Source: Pseudomonas protegens (GTDB taxonomy: Bacteria; Pseudomonadota; Gammaproteobacteria; Pseudomonadales; Pseudomonadaceae). From it: a stretch of 64,000 nt of DNA. The notes under the pieces were generated by a model that saw only the letters and a list, made by a program, of their open reading frames with translations, made no database searches and was not told the origin of the DNA. The DNA lies in NCBI RefSeq assembly GCF_013407925.2, contig NZ_CP060201.1:6495001-6559000 (forward strand), given 5' to 3'. Below are positions 1 to 8,157 of the stretch, in pieces. Numbering within the stretch: the first letter of the stretch is position 1; each line of letters opens with the position of its first letter. The translations under genes and the position numbers were made by a program.

Positions 1-514
1 CGCTCAGGGCCCGGCTCGCGTCCACCGCGATCACCTCCTGCAGCCGGGCCTGCAATACGGACGGCGCCACCTGGGCAATGGCGGTCGCCAAGGCCTGGCG
101 CAGCGATGGCGTGGAAAAACCGCCGAGCAGCAGGGCGTCCATCGGCCAGAAGGGCAAGCGCTGCACGGGCATGAGTCTGAGCAGCGGCGCCAGGGGCGCC
201 AGCGCCGGCCGTGGGTTGCGCACGAAACTGCAGCACAGCACCAGCCCCAGCAGGCCCGCCGGACGCCGGGCGGCAAGGCTCACGGCCACCGGGCCGGAAA
301 ACGACTCGCCCAGCAACACGAACGGGCGGTCCGTCGGCAGTTGTTGCCATACGCGTTCCACCAGGGCGGAGTAGCCCAGCACCTGATCGGCGGGGTAATC
401 CAGCACTTGCACGGGCAGGCTGGGGTCCAGGGCCTGGCGCAGCGGTTCGAACAGGGTGCCGGTGCCGTCCATCCCCGGCAGCAGCACCAGGGTCGGCGAA
501 AGAGGGGTGGCCAT
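1..514 (-). CDS. Alpha/beta-fold hydrolase, C-terminus cut by window edge
   Basis: The frame is open from an ATG at 514 (minus strand) to the window edge, so the C-terminal part is missing; about 171 residues are visible. The N-terminus reads LVLLPGMDGTGTLFEPL, the typical first strand and oxyanion-hole region of an alpha/beta hydrolase. The nucleophile elbow LLGESFSGPVAVSLA (GxSxG form) lies near residue 70. No signal peptide is seen, so it is probably cytoplasmic. The substrate cannot be told: such proteins include esterases, lipases and thioesterases. The catalytic Asp and His would lie outside the window. It is divergent from lpxO, across a 351-bp gap. Confidence 0.75.
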   Translation of the reverse strand, partial: MATPLSPTLVLLPGMDGTGTLFEPLRQALDPSLPVQVLDYPADQVLGYSALVERVWQQLPTDRPFVLLGESFSGPVAVSLAARRPAGLLGLVLCCSFVRNPRPALAPLAPLLRLMPVQRLPFWPMDALLLGGFSTPSLRQALATAIAQVAPSVLQARLQEVIAVDASRALS

Positions 515-865
515 CAGTGGCGCTGTCCTTGCGGGGTGGAAGGGAAGTGGGCGGCGCGCAGCATAGCGCAGCCACTCGTTCGACACAGCCCATAGAGGCA
601 GGCCAGAGGGCTGCAGAGGGTTTTGTTGAGCTGAATCAAAACCTCACCCGATACCGGCAATTTTCTCCAGAAGTCACGCAGCTTTTCACAAATTTGAGTT
701 AACCCTTGGTTACAAACTGTGGCTAAAATGCCAGCCGACGGCCAGATGCCGAGGGCCGGATCGGCGATGCAAGCCTTCGCCGATCATGTTTTTTTCAACT
801 CAGACGCTGCCATTTGCCTTTGGCCCTCCGGGCTTTCAGGGGCGCAGCATGTTCTCTTCTGACGT
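515..865. other. Intergenic region between divergent hydrolase and lpxO
   Basis: This 351-bp gap separates two divergent genes and must hold both promoters. It becomes AT-richer from about 640 to 830, including a TTGAGTTAACCCTTGGTTAC stretch at 693-712. No convincing ORF, RNA gene or clear operator was found. Promoter hexamers cannot be assigned with confidence. Confidence 0.4.
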
Positions 866-1777
866 GTGACGATTTCCGTGAAACTCATCATTGCCGCTGT
901 ATACGTTTTATCCATTGCGTACGTACACCTGCGGGGGCGCGTGCGCCATAAACTGGGACGCCAACTCAGCGATCACTCGACCTTCCTGGCGCCCATCAAC
1001 TGCTTCCTCTATCTGTTCTCCAAGTTTCCCAACCGGCCCTACCTGGACCCGGCCGACTTCCCCGAGATGAACAAGCTGCAGGAGCACTGGGAAGAGATCC
1101 GCGCCGAAGGTCAGCAGTTGCTGCAGGCCGGGGAGATCAAGCGCTCGGACCAGTACAACGACGTGGGTTTCAACTCGTTCTTCAAGACCGGCTGGAAGCG
1201 TTTCTACCTCAAGTGGTACGGCGACAGCCACCCTTCGGCGATGAAACTGTGCCCGCGCACCACTGAACTGGTGCAGAGCATCGGCTCGATCAAGGCGGCG
1301 ATGTTCGCCGAGCTGCCGCCCGGTTCGCGCCTGGTTCGCCACCGCGACCCGTATGCCGGGTCCTACCGCTATCACCTGGGGCTGTCCACGCCGAACAACG
1401 AAGGCTGCTTCATCGAAGTCGACGGCGAGCGCTACCACTGGCGCGACGGCGAAGCGGTGATGTTCGACGAGACGTACATCCACTACGCGGAAAACACCAC
1501 CGAGCAGAACCGCATCATTCTGTTCTGCGACGTCGAGCGGCCGATGCAGTATCGCTGGGCGGCAGCGTTCAACCGCTGGTTCAGCCGCACCGTGATGTCC
1601 GCCGCCGGCTCGCCCAACGACGCCGGGGACAAGACCGGTGGCCTCAACCGCGCCTTCAACAAGCTGTACAAGATCCGCCTGCGGGGCAAGGAACTGAAGA
1701 AGCGCAACCGCACCCGCTACTACCTGGAAAAGTGGGCGATCTTCGCCGCCTTGCTGCTGCTGTTCATCTATATCTGA
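866..1777 (+). CDS. lpxO: Aspartyl/asparaginyl beta-hydroxylase family protein, lipid A 2-hydroxylase LpxO
   Basis: This is a 303-residue Fe(II)/2-oxoglutarate-dependent hydroxylase, the size of LpxO, which hydroxylates the 2-position of a secondary acyl chain of lipid A at the inner membrane. The iron ligands are visible as RHRDPYAGSYRYH (H159, D161) and YIHYAENTTEQNRIIL (H206, with an Arg for 2-oxoglutarate). A hydrophobic segment at residues 5-20 and another at the C-terminus fit membrane attachment. Two GTG starts are possible, 866 or 878; homologues tend to start at the KLIIAAVYVL segment, which favours 878, and neither has a strong ribosome binding site. It is monocistronic. Together with the arn operon at 50-61 kb this window holds two lipid A modification systems. 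Confidence 0.87.
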   Translation: MTISVKLIIAAVYVLSIAYVHLRGRVRHKLGRQLSDHSTFLAPINCFLYLFSKFPNRPYLDPADFPEMNKLQEHWEEIRAEGQQLLQAGEIKRSDQYNDVGFNSFFKTGWKRFYLKWYGDSHPSAMKLCPRTTELVQSIGSIKAAMFAELPPGSRLVRHRDPYAGSYRYHLGLSTPNNEGCFIEVDGERYHWRDGEAVMFDETYIHYAENTTEQNRIILFCDVERPMQYRWAAAFNRWFSRTVMSAAGSPNDAGDKTGGLNRAFNKLYKIRLRGKELKKRNRTRYYLEKWAIFAALLLLFIYI

Positions 1778-1785
1778 CCGGCCCA

Positions 1786-1823
1786 GCCCGCCTCTTGGCC
1801 TGCTCCTGCATCTGGAGGCGGGC
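1786..1823 (+). other. Hairpin after lpxO
   Basis: Arms GCCCGCCTC (1786-1794) and GAGGCGGGC (1815-1823) form a perfect 9-bp stem with a 20-nt loop just after the lpxO stop. There is no T-run, so it may be an mRNA-stabilising hairpin or a decayed REP rather than an intrinsic terminator. Confidence 0.35.
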
Positions 1824-1950
1824 CTGCGCAGGGGCTGGCCGCGGACACCGGGTGTTACAGGTTCTACCGGATTATTTAATTAACAAAGCCGAACCCTGGG
1901 CGTAGCGTGGAATCGTATTCGATACCTTGTCGCTCCTCAGGAGGCTTGTC

Positions 1951-2331
1951 ATGAACCGTCTGGCTCGCGGCCTTGCCGCATTGATCACGCTGGCCTGGGC
2001 CAGTGGCGCCGCCTGGGCCGCCAGCCCTGAAACGCCTCCTTTCAATCCGCTGCCAGGTGCCATGCAGCTGGCGCAAAACCTGCCCAACAGCGGCAACAAC
2101 GACCCCTACAGCAACCCCATTCGTCGGGCCAATCCCAACAGCATGCAGGGCACCCGGAGCGCCAGTCCGCCGGTGCGCGGCCCCAGCACCGCGCCCATTG
2201 GCCGGCCGCCCAGCCTGGAAAATGGCGGTATCGGCAATGGCTATCCCCGTGGCGGGGTGCAGCGGCCAAACCCCGATCCGCGGGTGCAAAGTCCCCGAAA
2301 CAACGATAGCGACAACAGCAACCGGCGCTGA
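1951..2331 (+). CDS. Small exported Pro/Asn-rich protein of unknown function
   Basis: A 126-residue protein starting at ATG 1951, chosen because AGGAGG lies just upstream (about 1938-1944); the frame is open upstream to 1927 but without such a site. The N-terminus MNRLARGLAALITLAWA followed by SGAAWA is a clear Sec signal peptide with cleavage after AWA. The mature part is low in complexity and rich in Pro, Asn, Gly and Arg, with repeats of the type NPIRRANPNS and a terminal SPRNNDSDNSNRR, so it is probably intrinsically disordered in the periplasm. No domain was recognised. It lies 74 bp before the PQQ-type dehydrogenase on the same strand and could be cotranscribed. Confidence 0.7.
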   Translation: MNRLARGLAALITLAWASGAAWAASPETPPFNPLPGAMQLAQNLPNSGNNDPYSNPIRRANPNSMQGTRSASPPVRGPSTAPIGRPPSLENGGIGNGYPRGGVQRPNPDPRVQSPRNNDSDNSNRR

Positions 2332-2405
2332 GGTGCCTTGCTGGATGGGCGGCCGCCGCCGCGCGGGTCGCCAGGGATTCTCTTGAGCCATAGAAGGAAG
2401 CGAGC

Positions 2406-3557
2406 ATGTTGCGTAAAACCCTATTGGCCACCTTGTGCGCCAGCGTTCTGCTGGGCAGTGCCTTGCCCGCTTCGGCGGCCAGTGCCCAGTCCTTTGCCAG
2501 TGAGCAGGGCCGTCTCAGCCTGACCCCGGTGGTGCAAGGCTTGCAGCATCCCTGGGCCCTGGCATTCCTGCCGGATCGCCAGGGCATGCTGGTCACTGAG
2601 CGTCCCGGCAACCTGCGCCTGGTGAGCCCGGACGGCAAGCTTTCGGCTCCCTTGAGCGGGGTGCCCAAGGTTTGGGCCAATGGCCAGGGTGGCTTGCTCG
2701 ACGTGGCGCTGTCGCCGGACTTCCAGCAGGACCGCCTGGTGTACCTGTCCTATGCCGAGGGCGGTGGCGAGGGCGGGACTGCCGGCACCGCGGTGGGTCG
2801 CGGCCGCTTGAGCGATGACCTGAGCGGGCTCAAGGATTTCCAGGTGATCTTCCGCCAGGAGCCGAAGCTGTCCACCGGCAATCACTTCGGTTCTCGGCTG
2901 GTGTTCGACCGCGACGGCTACCTGTTCATCACCCTGGGGGAGAACAACAACCGCGCCACCGCCCAAGACCTGGACAAGCTTCAGGGCAAGATCGTGCGCC
3001 TGTATGCCGATGGCCGGGTGCCGGACGACAACCCCTTTGTCGGCCGGGCCGGGGTGCGGCCGGAGATCTGGAGTTTTGGCCACCGCAACCCCCAGGGCGC
3101 GGCGCTCAACCCCTGGAGCGGCACCCTGTGGGAGAACGAGCACGGGCCCAAGGGCGGCGACGAGATCAACCTGATCGAGCGGGGCAAGAACTACGGCTGG
3201 CCCCTGGCGACCCACGGGGTCGACTATTCCGGCCAGCCGATTCCCGAGGCCACGGGCCAGACGGTCCCGGGTACCCTGGCCCCGCATCACGTCTGGGAGA
3301 AATCTCCCGGCATCAGCGGCATGGCCTTCTACGACGCCGAGCGCTTCAAGCCCTGGCAGCACAACCTGTTCATTGGCGCCCTGGCCGACCGCGAGCTGAT
3401 TCGTCTGCAATTCGACGGCGACCGTGTCACCCAAGAAGAGCGTCTGCTGGGGGACCTCAAGGTGCGCATTCGCGACGTGCGCCAGGGGCCGGACGGTTAT
3501 CTGTACCTGCTCACCGACGAGGATCAGGGCGGCCTGTACAAGGTTGGCCTGGAATAA
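2406..3557 (+). CDS. PQQ-dependent aldose sugar dehydrogenase, periplasmic (YliI/Asd type)
   Basis: A 383-residue protein with a signal peptide (MLRKTLLATLCASVLLG, cleavage near ASA at 24-27) and a soluble glucose/sorbosone dehydrogenase beta-propeller. Family marks include the opening HPWALAFLPD, LVTERPGNLRLV, the central FGHRNPQGAALNPWSG and the NEHGPKGGDEINLIERGKN stretch, which carry PQQ and calcium ligands in this family. It would oxidise aldoses in the periplasm and pass electrons to a soluble acceptor. The length matches the YliI/Asd group (about 370 residues). PQQ use is inferred from the family; no pqq genes are in the window. A good start is supported by GAAGGAAGCGAGC before the ATG. 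Confidence 0.85.
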   Translation: MLRKTLLATLCASVLLGSALPASAASAQSFASEQGRLSLTPVVQGLQHPWALAFLPDRQGMLVTERPGNLRLVSPDGKLSAPLSGVPKVWANGQGGLLDVALSPDFQQDRLVYLSYAEGGGEGGTAGTAVGRGRLSDDLSGLKDFQVIFRQEPKLSTGNHFGSRLVFDRDGYLFITLGENNNRATAQDLDKLQGKIVRLYADGRVPDDNPFVGRAGVRPEIWSFGHRNPQGAALNPWSGTLWENEHGPKGGDEINLIERGKNYGWPLATHGVDYSGQPIPEATGQTVPGTLAPHHVWEKSPGISGMAFYDAERFKPWQHNLFIGALADRELIRLQFDGDRVTQEERLLGDLKVRIRDVRQGPDGYLYLLTDEDQGGLYKVGLE

Positions 3558-3578
3558 CCCGCCCCAACACCCACAGCC

Positions 3579-3660
3579 GTAGGAGCTGGCTTGCCAGCGA
3601 AAGCGTCGGCGAGCACAGCACCAGGCTCAAGGATCGCTTCGCCGGCCAGCCGGCTCCTAC
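3579..3660. repeat. Paired inverted REP element (REPIN-like)
   Basis: A REP copy beginning GTAGGAGCTGGCTTGCCAGC at 3579 faces an inverted copy ending GCCGGCTCCTAC at 3660, a typical Pseudomonas REP doublet between convergent genes. The right copy contains the TAG stop of the GNAT/C39 gene (3657-3659), so the repeat sets that protein's last codons. Confidence 0.85.
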
Positions 3661-4760
3661 GCCTGGGGGCGCGAGGAGAGGATGACCGCGGCGCGCAGCT
3701 TGCTGCTGCCAAAACTGCACATCTTATCGAACTCGCCGTGGCTCACCGGCAAGTGCTGGCAGTCCATGGGCTGGCGGTGCTGGCTGTGGTCCACATCCGG
3801 ATCGTGCAGGTAGACGAAGTCGTCGTCGCAGTCGGTGACTATCACCCAGTGGGGGGCCTTGGAACGGGTCAGGCGGTAGCTGCTGATCAGGACCAGGGGC
3901 TGGCCGCCTTCACTGAGGCGCCTGGGCAGGTCCAGCGGTCCGCCCAGCACCTGCTGCACCTCACTGGCGTCCAGCTCCTTGCAGAACTCGTCGTGGACCA
4001 GGCGCATGACGTCCTTTTTATGCTCGTCACGCACGCCATTGAGAAACAGCGGCCCGGCGCTGTTGACCTGCAGGCGCACGGCAAAGCCGCGGCGCCAGGC
4101 CGCCAGCGCCAGGCCCTGGGGGCTGCAGCCCCCGTGGCCGGAAGTCATGAATACTGTGGTGGCTTCGCGCCAGATCTGCAGTTCCTCGCGCCGCTCCAGC
4201 GAGCGCGAGGGTTGCAGGGCGGCCATGGCCATCAGCAGGCAGGCCGGGCCACAGGTGAAGTCGGTGGTCTGCTGGTAGTAAGGCACGCGGATGGAGCGGG
4301 TTTCGCGGTGCTGAAGGATGCGCTTTTCCAGGCGCAGGGCATCGGCGTGGTCTTCGTAATAGTCATGGATCCGGGCAAAGCGCCGGTAGCCATGGCGTTC
4401 GTACAAGGCCAGCGCCGCCGGATTGTCGGTGCGTACCTCCAGGCGCAGATAGGCGCAGTCATGGGCCAGGGCGCAGGCCTCGATCCGTTGCAGCAGGCGT
4501 TTGCCCAGGCCCAGCCCGCGGGCGTCCTCGGCAATGGCGATGGAGTACAGGCGCGCCAGCGAGGTGCCGCGATGAAACAGCACCAGGGCATAGCCGAGCA
4601 AGCGTGCCTGATGCTCGGCCACCAGCAGTTGGCCGTGGGCGCGGTTGATCATCCACAAGAAGCTGCGCGGGGTCAGCCGGTCGCTGGTGAAACATTGCTG
4701 TTCCAGGGCCACCAGCGCCGGCAGATCGTCGGGGGTTGCAGTGCGAAAGACAAGATCCAT
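3657..4760 (-). CDS. GNAT acetyltransferase fused to C39-like cysteine peptidase domain
   Basis: A 367-residue two-domain protein. Residues 1-150 are a RimI-like GNAT domain with the acetyl-CoA loop around EDARGLGLGKRLLQRIE (79-94) and NPAALALYERHGYRR. Residues 155-367 resemble the C39-like peptidase family (DUF3335 type): Cys in QTTDFTCGPACLLMA (C170), His in KAPHWVIV (H304) and Asp in YLHDPD (D320) form a plausible catalytic triad, with the Gln oxyanion residue upstream of the Cys. There is no signal peptide or transporter domain, unlike bacteriocin C39 exporters. It is divergent (93 bp) from the RimK-like ligase, and this pairing suggests a joint role in modifying and cutting a protein or peptide. 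The substrate is unknown. Confidence 0.8.
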   Translation of the reverse strand: MDLVFRTATPDDLPALVALEQQCFTSDRLTPRSFLWMINRAHGQLLVAEHQARLLGYALVLFHRGTSLARLYSIAIAEDARGLGLGKRLLQRIEACALAHDCAYLRLEVRTDNPAALALYERHGYRRFARIHDYYEDHADALRLEKRILQHRETRSIRVPYYQQTTDFTCGPACLLMAMAALQPSRSLERREELQIWREATTVFMTSGHGGCSPQGLALAAWRRGFAVRLQVNSAGPLFLNGVRDEHKKDVMRLVHDEFCKELDASEVQQVLGGPLDLPRRLSEGGQPLVLISSYRLTRSKAPHWVIVTDCDDDFVYLHDPDVDHSQHRQPMDCQHLPVSHGEFDKMCSFGSSKLRAAVILSSRPQA

Positions 4761-4853
4761 ATAACCGCCGTAAAAGTTGCGTAACGAAACGAGACTTCAA
4801 AAAAAGTTCGTGCTTAATAGAAAGGGTCAGGTTCTTCAGCGAGAGCGAACTTT

Positions 4854-6440
4854 ATGTCAGCGGTACAAGGTCATTGGCGAGAAGTATCCGAGCAAAGTTT
4901 GCCGGCGACAATCACTTCGGCAAGTTATTTTTCCCCACTGGGCCGAACTTCAAGTCAAGTCATCATCATTGTCGAACGCAAGGAAGACTGGGCGTCCTAC
5001 TTTCCCAGCGAAGACATTCTCACGGCCCAGGAATACCTCGAACAGAGCCGCGAAAGCGTGCCGGGAAAACGCGTTCAGGTGATCAACCTGTGCCGCAGCT
5101 ACAAGTACCTGGGGCACGGTTATTACTGCTCGTTGTTGGCCGAGGCCCGCGGCCACCGGGTGATTCCCTCGGTGCGCACGATCAGCGAACTGACCCGCAA
5201 GGCCCTTTACGGGCTGGCTCTGGACGACCTGGACAAGACCCTGGAAAAAGCCCTGAGCAATCATCTTTACAGTGATACCGAAGGTTTTACCTTGACTCTT
5301 TACTTTGGCCGGACGCATATCGAGCCATTGCAGGAGTTGGCCCGCCAGTTGTTTGAACTGTTTCCCTGTCCGATTCTGTTAGTTGATTTCAAGAGAACTG
5401 ACAGTTGGCATATCGAAGGCGTGAAGTCCGGTGCCTTGCACAAGTTGCGCGATGATCAGGAAGATCAGTTTGCCAACTCGCTGGACAGTTTCAGCCGCAA
5501 AGTCTGGCGGGTGCCGCGATCCCGGCAACTGGCCCGTTATGACCTGGCGATACTCCACGATCCCCATGAAGCACTACCGCCTTCCAATGCCCGGGCGCTG
5601 GAGAGTTTTATCCGGGTCGGCAAGGGCCTGGGCATCGACGTGGAACTGATCGAGAAGAAGGACTACTCGCGGCTGGCCGAATACGACGCGTTGCTGATCC
5701 GCGAAACCACCAGCGTCGACAACCACACCTACCGCTTTGCCAAGAAGGCCGAGAGCGAAGGGCTGGTGGTGATGGACGACCCGACCTCGATCCTGCGCTG
5801 CACCAACAAGGTCTATCTCACCGATCTGCTCAAGGGCCATCAACTGGGCATGCCTGCCACCGAGATCCTCTACAAGGAGCGACCGGAAGACTTCGAGCGG
5901 GTCGGCGAACGCCTGGGCTTTCCCCTGGTGCTGAAGATCCCCGACGGCTGTTTCTCGCGAGGCGTGATCAAGGTCGAGAGCCAGCAGGCGCTGCTTGCGG
6001 CCACCGCCGAACTGTTCGAGCACTCGGTGCTGCTACTGGCCCAGGAATTCTTCTACACCGAGTACGACTGGCGCATCGGCGTGCTCAATCGCAAGCCGAT
6101 CTTTGCCTGCCAGTACTTCATGTCCAAGGGCCATTGGCAGATCTACAACCACAAGGCCAAGGGCCAGGACATCAACGGCGAGTGCCGCACCCTGGCGGTC
6201 CACGAAGCGCCGCGGGCGGTGGTGGAACTGGCGGTGAAGACCGCCAACCTGATCGGCGACGGGCTGTACGGGGTCGACCTCAAGCAGTCCGGGGACAAGG
6301 TGGTGGTGATCGAGGTCAACGACAACCCCAACCTCGATGCCGGCATCGAGGACGCCTACCTGCAGGACGACCTGTATTCCCTGGTGCTGGAGGAGTTCGT
6401 CCGGCGCCTGGAACTCAAGCGTCGCGGCCAGGCCTGGTGA
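4854..6440 (+). CDS. RimK-like ATP-grasp ligase with N-terminal RLAN domain
   Basis: A 528-residue protein. The region from about 38 to 190 (SQVIIIVERKEDWASYFPS onward) matches the RimK-like ATP-grasp N-terminal (RLAN) type. The C-terminal half is an ATP-grasp domain: FPLVLKIPDGCFSRGVIKV (nucleotide-binding lid), LLLAQEFFYTEYDWRIGVL, and the metal-binding VIEVNDNPNLDAGIED. ATP-grasp ligases of the RimK group form peptide or isopeptide bonds, often adding Glu to a protein; here the acceptor is unknown. The ATG at 4854 has only a weak GAGAG upstream. It is followed after 7 bp by a CorA-like gene and is divergent from the GNAT/C39 gene. Confidence 0.8.
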   Translation: MSAVQGHWREVSEQSLPATITSASYFSPLGRTSSQVIIIVERKEDWASYFPSEDILTAQEYLEQSRESVPGKRVQVINLCRSYKYLGHGYYCSLLAEARGHRVIPSVRTISELTRKALYGLALDDLDKTLEKALSNHLYSDTEGFTLTLYFGRTHIEPLQELARQLFELFPCPILLVDFKRTDSWHIEGVKSGALHKLRDDQEDQFANSLDSFSRKVWRVPRSRQLARYDLAILHDPHEALPPSNARALESFIRVGKGLGIDVELIEKKDYSRLAEYDALLIRETTSVDNHTYRFAKKAESEGLVVMDDPTSILRCTNKVYLTDLLKGHQLGMPATEILYKERPEDFERVGERLGFPLVLKIPDGCFSRGVIKVESQQALLAATAELFEHSVLLLAQEFFYTEYDWRIGVLNRKPIFACQYFMSKGHWQIYNHKAKGQDINGECRTLAVHEAPRAVVELAVKTANLIGDGLYGVDLKQSGDKVVVIEVNDNPNLDAGIEDAYLQDDLYSLVLEEFVRRLELKRRGQAW

Positions 6441-6447
6441 GGCGCCG

Positions 6448-7389
6448 ATGATCCACAGCTATCGGCTGGCCCACGGCAGCCTGCAAGCAGTGCCTGAGCT
6501 GGACGCCCAGGTCATGCTGTTCAGCAACCCGGACCTGGCGGAGCGCGACCTGTTGCACAGCGCCTTCAAGCTCGACGAGCACGCCCTGGCCTCGGCGCTG
6601 GACCCGGACGAGGTGTCGCGCATCGAATTCCACCCCGATTACCTGTTCCTGATCTGGAAGCGTCCGGAAAACTATTCCGGCGGCGGCAGCCTGTCCTTCG
6701 AGGTGTCGTCCTGCGGCCTGCTGTTTTCCCCGGACCGGCTGCTGGTGATCGCTCCCGACCACACGCCGTTGCAGGGGCTGGGCGCGCGGCACAATCTGCA
6801 TACCCCGCTGGATGTGTTGCTGGACCTGCTGCTCAACAACATCCATCACTACCTGGGGCACCTCAAGGTGATCAAGCTGGTGGCCCGCGAGCTGCAGGAC
6901 AAGTTCAACAGCTCTATGGAAAACCGCCACCTGATGCAGATGTTCAACCTCAGCGAGAGCCTGATCTATTACCTCAACGCCCTGCACAGCAATGGCGCGC
7001 TGCTGACCCGGCTGCGCAACCATGCGCAAAAGGAGTGCTTCGGCCCGCAGGCGGTTGGCCTGATCGACGACCTGATCATCGAGAACAACCAGTGTTACAA
7101 GCAGGCGGAAATCTACTCGACGGTGTTTGCCGGGCTGATGGACGCCCGGGGCAACCTGATGAACAACAGCACCAACAAGCTGTTGCGCAAGCTGACCCTG
7201 ATCAACGTGGTGTTCCTGCCGCTGAACCTGATTGCCAGCATCGGCGGCATGTCCGAATTCAGCATGATGACCGCCGGCACGCCGTGGTGGATCGCCTATT
7301 CGCTGTTGCTGCTGGCCATGCTGCTGGCGGCGGCCGGCATGTCCCTGGGGCTGCGGCGGCTCAGCGGGCACAGCGAGAAGGCCTGCTGA
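6448..7389 (+). CDS. CorA-like membrane protein lacking the GMN motif
   Basis: A 313-residue protein starting at ATG 6448, 7 bp after the RimK-like gene. It has the CorA plan: a large N-terminal cytosolic alpha/beta domain, a long helix region (about 150-250) and two C-terminal transmembrane helices (about 244-262 and 273-295). The loop that is GMN in CorA/ZntB channels reads SIGGMSEFSMM here, so the conserved Asn is replaced by Ser. Ion transport is therefore uncertain; an altered ion preference or a non-transport role is possible. Coupling to the RLAN ligase suggests it works with that module. The stop is 3 bp from the convergent map stop. Confidence 0.75.
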   Translation: MIHSYRLAHGSLQAVPELDAQVMLFSNPDLAERDLLHSAFKLDEHALASALDPDEVSRIEFHPDYLFLIWKRPENYSGGGSLSFEVSSCGLLFSPDRLLVIAPDHTPLQGLGARHNLHTPLDVLLDLLLNNIHHYLGHLKVIKLVARELQDKFNSSMENRHLMQMFNLSESLIYYLNALHSNGALLTRLRNHAQKECFGPQAVGLIDDLIIENNQCYKQAEIYSTVFAGLMDARGNLMNNSTNKLLRKLTLINVVFLPLNLIASIGGMSEFSMMTAGTPWWIAYSLLLLAMLLAAAGMSLGLRRLSGHSEKAC

Positions 7390-7392
7390 GTC

Positions 7393-8157
7393 TTACTGCG
7401 GCTGCAGGGTCAGCACCTCAAAGCCGTCGCGGGTCACCGCCACCGTGTGTTCCCACTGGGCCGAGAGGCCGTTGTCGCGGGTCACCACGGTCCAGCCGTC
7501 CTTGAGCCCGCGGACCCGGGCGCTGCCCTGGTTGAGCATCGGCTCGATGGTGAAGACCATGCCTTCTCGCAGTTCCAGGCCGGTGCCGGGGCGACCGAAG
7601 TGCAGGATCTGCGGTTCCTCGTGCATCTGCCGGCCGATACCGTGGCCGCAGTATTCACGCACCACGCTGTAGCCCTTGGCCTCGGCGTGGGCCTGGATGG
7701 CATGGCCGATATCGCCGAGTCGAGCGCCGGGGCGCACCACCTTGATCGCCGCCCACATGGCCTCGAAGGTGGTGTCCACCAGGCGCCGGGCCTTGGGGCC
7801 GACCTCGCCGATCAGATACATCTTGCTGGCGTCGGCGATGTAGCCGTGCTTTTCCAGGGTGATGTCGATGTTGACGATGTCGCCGTCCTTGAGCACGGCC
7901 TTGGCGTGGGGCATGCCGTGGCACACCACCTCGTTGATCGAGGTGTTGATGCAATAGGGGTAGTTGTACTGGCCCTTGCTCGCCGGGCGCGCCTTGAGCT
8001 GGTGGCGGATGAAGTGTTCCACCGCGCTGTCCAGCTCCAGGGTCGACAGGCCCGAGGCGACAAAACCGTCGAGAAAGGTGAATACCTCGGCCAGCAGCCG
8101 CCCGGATTCGCGCATCAGCGCCAGTTGTTCCGGGGTCTTGATCAGGGCCTGGGTCAT
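7393..8157 (-). CDS. map: Type I methionine aminopeptidase
   Basis: A 254-residue protein of normal length for type I MetAP, which removes initiator Met from nascent proteins. Metal ligands are visible: Asp in VNIDITLEKHGY and in ADASKMY, His in EYCGHGIGRQMHEEP, Glu in VFTIEPML and in QWEHTVAVT. The start codon overlaps the stop of the upstream ParD-like gene by 4 nt (ATGA), so the two are translationally coupled. Pseudomonads usually have another map next to rpsB, so this is probably a second copy (inference; the other copy is not in this window). Confidence 0.88.
   Translation of the reverse strand: MTQALIKTPEQLALMRESGRLLAEVFTFLDGFVASGLSTLELDSAVEHFIRHQLKARPASKGQYNYPYCINTSINEVVCHGMPHAKAVLKDGDIVNIDITLEKHGYIADASKMYLIGEVGPKARRLVDTTFEAMWAAIKVVRPGARLGDIGHAIQAHAEAKGYSVVREYCGHGIGRQMHEEPQILHFGRPGTGLELREGMVFTIEPMLNQGSARVRGLKDGWTVVTRDNGLSAQWEHTVAVTRDGFEVLTLQPQ

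Noticed and set aside
3657..4760. Bacteriocin-type C39 processing and export system
   Set aside because: The peptidase domain is fused to GNAT, with no ABC transporter or membrane domain and no double-glycine leader peptide gene nearby.
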